This document shows, piece by piece, positions 1-7,659 of a stretch of 64,000 bases of DNA. Source of the stretch: Pseudomonas helleri (GTDB lineage: Bacteria > Pseudomonadota > Gammaproteobacteria > Pseudomonadales > Pseudomonadaceae); assembly GCF_001043025.1 (NCBI RefSeq), contig NZ_JYLD01000012.1, positions 1-64,000 of the forward strand, in the 5' to 3' direction. The position numbers were made by a program, and so were the translations under genes. Under the pieces are notes generated by a model. The model was not told where the DNA came from and made no database searches. It worked only from the letters and a program-made list of their open reading frames with translations. How positions within the stretch are numbered: position 1 is the first letter of the stretch; every line of letters starts with the position of its first letter.

Positions 1-65
1 TTCTTTTCGGTCACTTGTTTGACCGCCTGGATTTTGAATTCTTCGGGATATCGCTGGTTGCTCAT
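1..65 (-). CDS. IS3-family transposase OrfA, N-terminal 21 codons only
   Basis: The ATG at 65 (minus strand) opens a frame beginning MSNQRYPEEFKIQAVKQV, which matches the usual start of IS3-family OrfA proteins, small helix-turn-helix proteins that bind the element's ends. A strong Shine-Dalgarno AGGAGGTG precedes the start at good spacing. The gene runs out of the window at base 1, so neither the rest of OrfA nor OrfB (the DDE transposase, usually made by -1 frameshifting) can be seen. Whether the element is intact cannot be judged here. Confidence 0.8.
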   Translation of the reverse strand, partial: MSNQRYPEEFKIQAVKQVTEK

Positions 66-127
66 GGCACCTCCTAATGGGCCTCATTTTAAGGCTTGGA
101 GGTGTCTACGAAACTAGGGGCGATTCA
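1..127 (-). mobile_element. Left end of an IS3-family insertion sequence (partial)
   Basis: Read on the minus strand, the element starts at 127 with TGAATCGCCCCTAG, a TG-start terminal repeat of the kind found at IS3-family left ends, and continues into an orfA-like reading frame from 65. The rest of the element lies outside the window. The insertion boundary sits directly against coding sequence of an AT-rich operon, so the element has removed or displaced the 5' part of that operon's first gene. The family assignment rests on the terminus and on the first 21 residues of the transposase only. Confidence 0.8.
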
Positions 128-210
128 TGGATTTCGTAGCTGACGAAGCTGTCAATCGGGCAAATGAGTTGCAGGATGTGATTCGTAACGCTTTCGTTGG
201 AGGCCGATAA
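127..210 (+). pseudogene. 3' remnant of a gene cut off by the IS3 insertion
   Basis: An open frame of 27 codons (from the chance ATG formed at the IS junction to TAA at 208-210) ends in a TAATG overlap with the start of the next gene. Such an overlap is typical of translationally coupled genes in one operon, and the visible peptide (FVADEAVNRANELQDVIRNA) looks like an alpha-helical protein tail rather than random sequence. I infer that this is the C-terminus of a longer first gene of the operon, whose 5' part was lost to, or separated by, the insertion element. The family of the lost gene cannot be told from 27 residues. Confidence 0.6.
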
Positions 211-764
211 TGTACGAAGTATCATTAACACACGCAGTACTAGATGATCTTTGCGGGAAGGTTAACTTAAGGCGCCAATCCTTGCCTAATGTTGAAGACG
301 TTAGTGACTTTCCAAAACATTCGGCTTTTTGGAGTAGTGACTATGCGTGTGTCTTGCTTTGGCCTATTCTTGGGAATGATGTCAACGACCTAATAGAAGG
401 TGCTGCAGTCGCACAAGATTATTTAAATGGCGTGTTAGGTGAAATGGATAAATTATCTAAGCATATCGATGGATATTTAGTGCTGGCCTTAAATGAAAAG
501 CCTAGCCAAGAAATGGATTTGGTCGTGCGCTCTCTAGAATTGTCTACTAACATATGTCGAAAAAATGCAATATGGCCGGAGTTAAATGGAGGGTCGTACT
601 GTTGGTCTCGAATATCGGATGTATCAGTACTGGGACTACCTGGTTTAGCGCCTAAATCATCCGAAAAATTGACTTGGCCTGTAATGGATAAAGATGTGAG
701 ATTACTCTGGCTTGAAGTTTGCGAGATTGTAGCCAAATCTGTTGGAGACTCTCATGCATGCTAG
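210..764 (+). CDS. Hypothetical 184-aa protein, probable partner of the downstream ATPase
   Basis: I do not recognise this protein by a named catalytic motif. It is a 184-residue soluble protein with no signal peptide or membrane segment. Its start ATG at 210 overlaps the stop of the truncated upstream gene, and its end overlaps the start of the ATPase gene by 11 bases, so the three are one translationally coupled unit. Small proteins in this position, next to a Rad50/SMC-like ATPase, are known as middle components of ABC three-component (ABC-3C) conflict systems. The assignment to that class is inference from context and size. The base composition is AT-rich compared with the genes after 4.2 kb, which points to horizontal acquisition. 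Confidence 0.6.
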   Translation: MYEVSLTHAVLDDLCGKVNLRRQSLPNVEDVSDFPKHSAFWSSDYACVLLWPILGNDVNDLIEGAAVAQDYLNGVLGEMDKLSKHIDGYLVLALNEKPSQEMDLVVRSLELSTNICRKNAIWPELNGGSYCWSRISDVSVLGLPGLAPKSSEKLTWPVMDKDVRLLWLEVCEIVAKSVGDSHAC

Positions 765-3594
765 AATCAAGATGTTGCAAATCCAAGGGTTTCGCAGTTT
801 AGGGAAGTTGGTTACTTTCGATCTGCAGTCCCCTCTAACGCTTATTTATGCTCCGAATGGTACCGGTAAAACCACTGTCTGCGAAGCTGCAGAGTGGCTG
901 TTAACTGGACAGGTTCAAAGGTTAATGGTTGCATCTGAGTTTAATGTTTCATTGTTATCTTCAAAGTTTAATTCGCAATTCGGCGGACCTAGCGTAGAGG
1001 CAATATTTGCTCGCTCTGATAATTCAAAATATCTATCACGATCTGTGCTTGGAACTGCTGAAAGTCTGAAGCTAGGTCCCAGCAAAGCTGTGTGCACTTC
1101 AATCACAGATATTAAGTGGTTGAATGAGCTTGCGTCAGATGCAGTAAATCTTGATAGGGTTTTTTTTGCATCTGAGCAAACGATTCGACGCTGGGTTCGC
1201 GGAGGAAGATTCTTAACGGTCGAGGATCTTGCTGCGCTCATGGATGGAGACGATACAAATACGGAAAAACAAACTCAAATCCTGTCAGACCTGCTCGGTG
1301 TACGTCATTTGTTTGATGCGAGCAAAGCCTTGGAAGCTCATCAAGCAGAGCTTGAGGATAGCTTACAAAAACTTTTTGATGAGTTAAGGGGGCTTGAATT
1401 CGATAGAAACAACCTAATAGAAATTGAAAAAAATTTTATTGAAAATCCAGTTACCTATTGGGCTGGATTTGATGATCAGCTTTCAACGCTTGAGACTAAG
1501 TTGCTGGGTGGCTCTAAGGAAAAGCAGAACACCATTGACAGAATTGAAGGTTTGGGGGCTGCGCTAGCTAATCAAGATCAAGATATTAGAAAAAAACTCA
1601 CTGTCGCGGCAAATCTAGATAGTATTTTTCTTGAAAAAAAAATAGAGATTTGTAATGCGCAAGAGCTTAACTCCAACTTAAGAAAACTCACAGATATTGT
1701 GAGTGCATCTTCCGATATTATCGCTGAACGTGAAGAAAAAATTACGCGACTTCAAAGTAAAATTTCTGTTTTCGAAAAACGTATTGAATTATATCCAGGT
1801 ATGAAGAGCGTAGTAGAAGCTACACTTAAGGATTTCAGTGATAGTTATTCTAAATATTCAAATATTTTACGACTTCCAAAACATAGCGGTCTGAAAAAAC
1901 TTCGAAATTTATTGTCGCGAAAAAGCATATCTGGCGAGCCGAGTGATAACTATTCTCACCTGGAAGTCTTGAATATTGTTTCTCGGGAGATACCTCAGAT
2001 AAAAGAAAATCTTAAAAAGTTTGTTGCAGAGAGACGTAAATTTATTTTACGTCTACCTGATCTCGAAAAAGAGAATTTGTACAGAGAAAACTTAGAAAAT
2101 TGCTTTAAAAAACTTGATATTGAGCTGGGAGAGTTGCAGTCATTAGAGCAGCCGCTGTTAAAATTGCAAGAAGACATAAGAAGCTACTTGTCAAGCCAGT
2201 ATTATAAATCCACCTCTGACTGCCCAGCTTGTGGCGTTTCCCATGAGTCTCCAGAACATTTACTGACTGCAATGAATTTAGTTCGAGAGTCTTTACCTAA
2301 ACTAGTTCTTGATAAGCGTGAAAGCTGTAAGCGTATTTCAAATGAAAGAGACTTCTGGAAAGGTAAGCTTGATGTAATTGATGGCCTCAGAGTACAAATA
2401 CAATCTATTGATCTTGAAATTTCTAAAGCCACTAACCATGAAAAGAGATTAATGGCGCGTTTGAATCTCTACGGAGTATCTCCCCGAGACCCTAAAGGGT
2501 ATTTAGATAGAGAAACTGCGAGGGAGATTCTTGCTGGGAAAGTGTCGGGAGTGTATTCTGCATTGACTGCGATTGAGAGAGACTTTCCAGAATTGGAGAG
2601 AATGTCACTCTCAGTCATTAATGATGCAGCAGTACTTCACAATTTATCAACTTATCAGGATCATCTAGGAGCAACAGTGCGGGGGTGTCAAGACGAATTA
2701 GTGCGAGAAAAGCACCATTTGAACTCGTTGCGATCACAACTGCTGATTGATAAAAGTAAACTCCGAGATGCTCAGATTAACGTTGCGCGCATGGAGCGTA
2801 GTTTTAATGATATTGAGTATCTTTGGGAGAGTTTATCAGGCACAAAAAAATGGAGCCTTGATAGTTTTATTGATCTCCGCAAAGAACTAGTTGATAAAGA
2901 GCGAGACTATGCTTTAATTCGTCAAAGTTTAGATGTGCTTAGTCGATATTTTTCGAGCAGTGAAGCCTTGCATCGTAGAGATGAAATAGATAAGAAAATC
3001 TTGAAGTTAAAAGGTGATATTTCTAACATTGAGGGCCGGAAGCAGCTTACCCTCTCAGCGCTAAGCGGATTCGCGGAGGAATATAATAGAGTTGCCAATG
3101 ATCGGTTAGAAAATCTGACTGAGAGCGTTACCCCATTATTTCAAAGAATGCACTCAAATCGAGTGTATGACGCCATTGTCTTTCAACAAGGTAAGCAGGG
3201 TGCGGTTTTAAAGGCAACCTCGCAGAAAGAAGCATTTAGTCCGCATACAGACTTTAGCCAAGGGCAACGTCAAGATTTAGCGTTGGCGATATTTCTTGCT
3301 CGAGCGCGTGCGGTGGGCGGGACTTTTTTCTTAGATGAACCTGTAATGCACTTGGATGATTTAAATAGAGTGGCATTGCTCGATATTCTAAGAGCATTTA
3401 CACTTGAGAACGGCAAGAAACTTAATCTAGTGGTAACTACATCTAGTAAAGGTTTAGCTAGGCATATGATCCAAAAATTTTCTTCAGTGAAAAATATTGA
3501 ATTGTATGGGGCGAGGGTTAGCCCGTTAACTGTATATTCATTAGAAGGCAATCCAAAAACTGGCGTGACTGCCAAAAAAATCTATGGAGGTTAA
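754..3594 (+). CDS. Rad50/SMC-like AAA ATPase with coiled coil and CxxC motif
   Basis: A large P-loop ATPase of the RecN/Rad50/SMC (ABC-ATPase) class. The Walker A motif (PNGTGKTT) is near residue 33, an ABC signature-like FSQGQRQDLALA near 834, and Walker B with FFLDEP near 857. Between them lie several hundred residues of charged, heptad-like sequence consistent with a long antiparallel coiled coil, broken near residue 490 by a single CPAC motif, as in a Rad50-type zinc hook. A TTG at 742 could extend the frame, but ATG 754 is preceded by TTGGAG at good spacing and is preferred. Such ATPases in small operons with one or two unknown partners are common in defence systems, where the ATPase senses or loads on DNA and a partner acts as effector. 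No nuclease domain is seen here. AT-rich codon use suggests transfer. Confidence 0.85.
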   Translation: MHARIKMLQIQGFRSLGKLVTFDLQSPLTLIYAPNGTGKTTVCEAAEWLLTGQVQRLMVASEFNVSLLSSKFNSQFGGPSVEAIFARSDNSKYLSRSVLGTAESLKLGPSKAVCTSITDIKWLNELASDAVNLDRVFFASEQTIRRWVRGGRFLTVEDLAALMDGDDTNTEKQTQILSDLLGVRHLFDASKALEAHQAELEDSLQKLFDELRGLEFDRNNLIEIEKNFIENPVTYWAGFDDQLSTLETKLLGGSKEKQNTIDRIEGLGAALANQDQDIRKKLTVAANLDSIFLEKKIEICNAQELNSNLRKLTDIVSASSDIIAEREEKITRLQSKISVFEKRIELYPGMKSVVEATLKDFSDSYSKYSNILRLPKHSGLKKLRNLLSRKSISGEPSDNYSHLEVLNIVSREIPQIKENLKKFVAERRKFILRLPDLEKENLYRENLENCFKKLDIELGELQSLEQPLLKLQEDIRSYLSSQYYKSTSDCPACGVSHESPEHLLTAMNLVRESLPKLVLDKRESCKRISNERDFWKGKLDVIDGLRVQIQSIDLEISKATNHEKRLMARLNLYGVSPRDPKGYLDRETAREILAGKVSGVYSALTAIERDFPELERMSLSVINDAAVLHNLSTYQDHLGATVRGCQDELVREKHHLNSLRSQLLIDKSKLRDAQINVARMERSFNDIEYLWESLSGTKKWSLDSFIDLRKELVDKERDYALIRQSLDVLSRYFSSSEALHRRDEIDKKILKLKGDISNIEGRKQLTLSALSGFAEEYNRVANDRLENLTESVTPLFQRMHSNRVYDAIVFQQGKQGAVLKATSQKEAFSPHTDFSQGQRQDLALAIFLARARAVGGTFFLDEPVMHLDDLNRVALLDILRAFTLENGKKLNLVVTTSSKGLARHMIQKFSSVKNIELYGARVSPLTVYSLEGNPKTGVTAKKIYGG

Positions 3595-3655
3595 GGGGGG
3601 GGGGAGGATAGGTTATTTGTATTAGCGCCTATATGTATGCTTTGTTTAGTTTTCT

Positions 3656-3676
3656 AAAGGGCATTTAATGCCCTTT
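3656..3676 (+). terminator. Rho-independent terminator after the ATPase gene
   Basis: A perfect 8-bp inverted repeat (AAAGGGCA / TGCCCTTT around a 5-base loop) lies about 60 bases after the ATPase stop, with a T-rich stretch a little downstream. It fits the end of the AT-rich operon. Between the stop codon and the hairpin is a run of ten G residues (3595-3604). Confidence 0.7.
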
Positions 3677-4237
3677 ATCCTAATTCTCATTTTTTTATAA
3701 TTCCTAAGGGATCTAATAATTGATGAATTTAGTGTCTTAGTTTATATTTTTGTAGATATAGAGCGCTGGTCGGTGCCCGGATTTGATCATCTCCTTGGCA
3801 TGGTCAACCATTTCCCTCCGGACAGGGTCTTCGACAAGGCCGAATCGCACGTTATTTCTCAGGAAAAAGCCATTTCATTTCGAGTAAATTCTCCAAAATT
3901 TTCCGGCTACTCATACGCCATCGTAGCCGAGCGGTGCGCAAGCAACGAGGAAACGTGAGGGTCTGAATGCAGATCAGCCGCGAGGTAAATTTCTATGACA
4001 TCGAAAGCCTGTACGACTTAATAGGTACGGATCTGCAAATCAGGCTGCCTATCAGCATGTGCTGTTGCTGCCAGAGTTGTTTTAAGGTTCGACGACGGGG
4101 TGATTAAGGCGGCATTCCTCCATGCTGCATTGATGACTTCTCCACGCACACTGTACTTCCCACTGCACCCACAAAATCGATGAGCATCCTCAGTGCCCGT
4201 CAAAACTTAGTTCAAAAGGATCAAGAGAGGTTGTGCA
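3677..4237. other. Gene-poor stretch between the ATPase operon and the nucleotidase
   Basis: No convincing gene is seen. It holds short open frames that could be remnants: plus-strand 3773-3958 (61 codons), plus-strand 3967-4107 (46 codons, beginning MQISREVNFYDIESLYDLIG), and a minus-strand 37-codon frame 3850-3737 whose translation (VRFGLVEDPVRREMVDHAKE...) has a protein-like composition. None has a recognisable family or a clearly good ribosome binding site. The base composition shifts here from AT-rich back to the chromosomal average, so this is probably the scarred edge of the acquired segment. Confidence 0.4.
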
Positions 4238-5221
4238 ATGCCTTACGAGTTAGAAAATCGCTTGGTGATTGGTGTGGCTTCCAGCGCTGTGTTTGACCTT
4301 GTGGCATCGGATGCAGTATTTCAGAGTCAGGGTGAGGAAGAGTACCGCAAGTATCAGCAGGAAAACCTCAATGTCCCCTTACCAAAAGGGATAGCGTACC
4401 CCTTCATCAAGCGTCTCTTATCGGTGAACGACCTAAGCGCCGATCCTACGGATCCGCTGGTGGAGGTGATTCTTCTGTCGCGTAATGATCCTGACACTGG
4501 GCTACGCGTGCTGAAGACAATCGAGCATTATGGGCTTGGGATGACTAGGGCGATTTTCATGCAAGGAAAATCCCCGTATGAGTACATCCCTGCACTGAAT
4601 ATCGCGCTGTTTTTGTCTGGTGAAAAGAAAGACGTGGAGGGCGCGATTAAGGCGGGATACCCGGCAGGACAAGTGCTCGACTCAAAATTCGAGGACGACG
4701 AAACTGACAGAACCTTACGCATCGCATTCGACTTTGACGGTGTACTTGCTGGCGACGAGTCTGAATCGATCATGCAAACCTCTGGGCTGACGGTGTTTCA
4801 TGCCCATGAGGTTAAGAACGTCATGCAGCCCCACAACCCAGGACCGCTGAAGGAGTTTATGGTGCGGATATCTAAGATCCAAACCGTGGAGGAAAAGTAC
4901 AAGAAGCTGAATCCTGAATACGAAAACCGCATACGGGTCTCGATCGTCACAGCCCGTAATGCTCCGTCACATGAGCGTGCGATGAATACGCTCAAGAGTT
5001 GGGGCGTCATGGCCAACGACGCTTTCTTCCTAGGTGGCATCGAGAAAGGCAAAATTTTGGGCGTACTGAAACCGCACATCTTCTTCGACGACCAATCCGG
5101 GCATCTCAAATCGATCAGCGCAGTTGCTCCGTCTGTGCACATACCATTCGGTATCACCAACAATGTAGTAGCGCAGGTTGAGGTTGCGCCTGAGGTTGGA
5201 CAGAGCGAAGAGGCAGTGTGA
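4238..5221 (+). CDS. Cytosolic 5'-nucleotidase family protein
   Basis: The 327-residue product resembles the 5'-nucleotidase family that includes vertebrate NT5C1 and its bacterial relatives, HAD-fold phosphatases that remove phosphate from nucleoside monophosphates. The central motif FDFDGVLAGDESE (near residue 170) carries the HAD-type DxD nucleophile pair, and a downstream HIFFDDQ segment supplies the acidic metal-binding residues. ATG 4238 follows AAGAGAGG at suitable spacing. It stands alone, between the IS-scarred region and an acetyltransferase. Its cellular role here, nucleotide salvage or nucleotide depletion during stress, cannot be told from sequence. Confidence 0.75.
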   Translation: MPYELENRLVIGVASSAVFDLVASDAVFQSQGEEEYRKYQQENLNVPLPKGIAYPFIKRLLSVNDLSADPTDPLVEVILLSRNDPDTGLRVLKTIEHYGLGMTRAIFMQGKSPYEYIPALNIALFLSGEKKDVEGAIKAGYPAGQVLDSKFEDDETDRTLRIAFDFDGVLAGDESESIMQTSGLTVFHAHEVKNVMQPHNPGPLKEFMVRISKIQTVEEKYKKLNPEYENRIRVSIVTARNAPSHERAMNTLKSWGVMANDAFFLGGIEKGKILGVLKPHIFFDDQSGHLKSISAVAPSVHIPFGITNNVVAQVEVAPEVGQSEEAV

Positions 5222-5515
5222 GGCGGTTACCTGCTGAGGTTAGCTGGCTAGTTCAAGTCTTTTCGCTGTGCGAATGATTTCGCATCGGGAGATGCGCTCC
5301 ATGAAACACTATTTAACATAATATACATTATGCGAATATTGACATTACGCCTACAGCCACGGCGTAGGTCAGATTTCAAGCCAGGAAATCGCGATTCTGG
5401 AATTTCCCCCTCAATCCATCTCTACCAATCCACACCCACCACATGCGAACCTCTCAACACTCGCCTTGCATACATAATCATCACCGGTGCATATCCCAAT
5501 CCTTTGGAACTAAAA

Positions 5516-5941
5516 ATGATCAGAACATTTGAACGACGTGACATGGATCGACTGCTGGAGATTTGGCTTAGTGCATCCATCAAGGCACATGATTTTATCG
5601 ACGCGTCTTTTTGGCAAGCCAATATTGAGTCGATGCGAGACGTTTATATTCCGGCCTCGGAGACTTTTGTTATTGAGGACTCGTCAGGTGTCTTGGGGTT
5701 TTATTCTTTGCTGGATAACCAATTGGCTGCTTTGTTTGTTGATCCCGCGCATCAAGGGAAAGGCTTTGGTAAGCAGTTACTCGATCATGCCAAGTGTCTT
5801 CGCAAGGCGTTGAGCCTTGCGGTTTACAAGGAAAACACGTCCAGTGTCGGCTTCTACACGTCGCAAGGTTTCAAACGGGTCAAAGAGCAAATTGATGAGC
5901 AAACAGGCCACGCCGAATATCTGATGTGCTACCCAGGCTGA
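5516..5941 (+). CDS. GNAT-family N-acetyltransferase (YiaC/YjaB-like)
   Basis: A 141-residue acetyltransferase of the GNAT fold, starting MIRTFERRDMDRLLEIW and resembling E. coli YiaC and YjaB in length and layout. The acetyl-CoA binding motif A (VDPAHQGKGFGKQLL) is near residues 76-90, followed by the motif B region with NTSSVGFYTSQGFK. The frame is open further upstream to 5330, but the family start is the ATG at 5516; the upstream part has no family resemblance. The substrate is unknown, and YiaC-type enzymes can act on protein lysines. There is no clear operon partner. Confidence 0.8.
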   Translation: MIRTFERRDMDRLLEIWLSASIKAHDFIDASFWQANIESMRDVYIPASETFVIEDSSGVLGFYSLLDNQLAALFVDPAHQGKGFGKQLLDHAKCLRKALSLAVYKENTSSVGFYTSQGFKRVKEQIDEQTGHAEYLMCYPG

Positions 5942-5996
5942 TCTTTGTGCTAGATTTGGCCTCTTGGTACAGGCCCTCGTACATGGAGAGATCATT

Positions 5997-6116
5997 GTGT
6001 TTGCAGTAGGAATATCGATGTTAGCCGTGGGTTTAGGCACTGGAAACGCTGGTTTTTGGATACCGGGCTGTGTCTTGATGGCTGTAGGGTTGTCTCAAAA
6101 ATCCAGCAGAGAATGA
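5997..6116 (+). CDS. Small hydrophobic protein, about 39 aa
   Basis: A GTG-started frame of 39 codons preceded by GGAGAG at 8-base spacing. The translation (VFAVGISMLAVGLGTGNAG...) is a glycine-rich hydrophobic stretch that could make one or two membrane passes, ending in a short polar tail. It lies 55 bases after the acetyltransferase. No family is recognised. The ribosome binding site and composition favour a real small membrane protein, but the frame is short enough to arise by chance. Confidence 0.4.
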   Translation: MFAVGISMLAVGLGTGNAGFWIPGCVLMAVGLSQKSSRE

Positions 6117-6237
6117 ATAACACTGGCCTGTTCAGTCGCACACATATGTTTAGCCAGTGCATCTTCTAAGCACTAATTGGATATAACTCAACTAAACAGT
6201 CATTTAGTAGAGTTAAATAACCGCAACTTTTAGCTTT

Positions 6238-6735
6238 TCACTTTCCTTTATACGCCACCCGCCTTTGTTCGCGTTCTGCGGCAAATTGTTCGCTTATTTT
6301 TGCTTCCAGGTCTTTACGCTCAACGTGTACGCCACAGTTTGGGCACACAGTCCCCAAACCAATGTCGTGCCCGCACTCGCGATGGGTAAAGCGTACGGCA
6401 ATCTCTTCTTCTTCGCCCTTGGACCAAGTTTCTCCCCATGCACGCAGCGCGTAGATGACGGGATAAAACGCCCGGCCTTTTTCGGTGAGTCGATACTCAT
6501 GGCGCAACGGTTTTTGGCTGTATGGGTGACGTTCGATCAGCCCGCCCGCCTCCATGGCTTTAAGGCGCGTCGCGAGCATTTGCGGTGTCGCTTTGGTCTG
6601 GATTTGTATTTCTTCGAAGCGAGTGGCGCCCATAAACAGTTCACGCAGGATCAGCAGGGTCCATCGGTCACCGACAATGTCTAACGACCGCGCTACCGGG
6701 CATACCGTGTCGGCTATTTCTGCATCACGTTTCAC
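6238..6735 (-). CDS. HxlR-family transcriptional regulator
   Basis: A winged-helix regulator of the HxlR (DUF24) family, 165 residues from the GTG at 6735, which has GGGAGA at six bases. The core reads CPVARSLDIVGDRWTLLILRELF, with a family cysteine that in related proteins senses electrophiles, followed by the recognition segment TPQMLATRLKAMEAGGLIERHPY. A C-terminal extension carries a CPNCGVH pair that could bind metal. The frame is open upstream to 6939, but that part does not match the family. The gene is divergent from a cysteine hydrolase and an aldehyde dehydrogenase across about 270 bases and is a likely regulator of them, as HxlR proteins often respond to aldehydes or quinones. Confidence 0.85.
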   Translation of the reverse strand: MKRDAEIADTVCPVARSLDIVGDRWTLLILRELFMGATRFEEIQIQTKATPQMLATRLKAMEAGGLIERHPYSQKPLRHEYRLTEKGRAFYPVIYALRAWGETWSKGEEEEIAVRFTHRECGHDIGLGTVCPNCGVHVERKDLEAKISEQFAAEREQRRVAYKGK

Positions 6736-7006
6736 GCTGTATCTCCCGATCTGACTATTAAATTCATAGTAGCACGGGCAGTTTTGGCCGCGCACGTGCA
6801 CTGCCCTCCTCTCATCTAGCGTCAGTGTTTGGGATGGCATGACGCAGGTGTGAATGTCTCTGGCAGCCCAAGGGTTGTTGACGCTATGATTTTCATAGTG
6901 ATAGATTTTGCTAACTGCATTCGATCTGTGAGAGATCACAAGGCATCAGACCACGGGGTCTTGGGTCGACTGTGAAACCGTAATTATCTTATGTGTGGAG
7001 AACGAC

Positions 7007-7642
7007 ATGACTCATCCCGTCTACCGCGCGGAGCGCACTGGTTTGCTGCTTGTTGATCCGTATAACGACTTTCTCTCGCACGGTGGCAAGCTGTTCCCGT
7101 TGCTTAAAGAAGTCGCTGATGAGGTTCATCTGCTGGAAAATCTTCGCGCCACGGTCGCTGCCGCCCGCGCTGCTGATGTCCAGGTGTTTTACGTGCCGCA
7201 CCGTCGCTGGCAGCCGGGTGATTACGATAACTGGGACCACCCCAATCCGACCCAACGCCTGGTGCAACAACGCCACACATTTGCCAAGGGCACATGGGGC
7301 GGTGAGTGGCACCCGGACTTTGTGCCGCAAGACGGCGACATCATCATTCAGGAACACTGGGGCCAAAGCGGGTTCGCCAATACCGATCTGGACTTTCAGT
7401 TGAAGCAGCAAGGCATCACCCATGTGATCGTCATCGGCCTGCTTGCCAATACCTGCATCGAATCCACAAGCCGCTTTGCGATGGAGCTGGGTTATCACGT
7501 CACCCTCGTACGCGACGCCACGGCGGCCTTCAAAAAAGAAATGATGCATGCCGCCCATGAACTGAACGGCCCGACTTTCGCTCACGAAATCCTCAAGACA
7601 GCCGATGTGATCACTTCCCTGAACGCTGCCACCCGCGCCTGA
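7007..7642 (+). CDS. Isochorismatase-like cysteine hydrolase
   Basis: A 211-residue protein of the isochorismatase-like cysteine hydrolase family, which cleaves amides, carbamates or vinyl ethers with an Asp-Lys-Cys triad. The N-terminal LLLVDPYNDF supplies the Asp, FAKGTWG the Lys region, and GLLANTCIESTSR the nucleophilic Cys. ATG 7007 follows GTGGAG at six bases; a GTG at 6995 is possible but less likely. Only 17 bases separate it from the aldehyde dehydrogenase gene, so the two form an operon divergent from the HxlR regulator. The substrate cannot be deduced. Confidence 0.85.
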   Translation: MTHPVYRAERTGLLLVDPYNDFLSHGGKLFPLLKEVADEVHLLENLRATVAAARAADVQVFYVPHRRWQPGDYDNWDHPNPTQRLVQQRHTFAKGTWGGEWHPDFVPQDGDIIIQEHWGQSGFANTDLDFQLKQQGITHVIVIGLLANTCIESTSRFAMELGYHVTLVRDATAAFKKEMMHAAHELNGPTFAHEILKTADVITSLNAATRA

Positions 7643-7659
7643 CGCCGTAGGAACTCACC

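Noticed and set aside
3773..3958. 61-codon open frame as a gene
   Set aside because: No convincing ribosome binding site, no family pattern, and it lies in a region that looks scarred.
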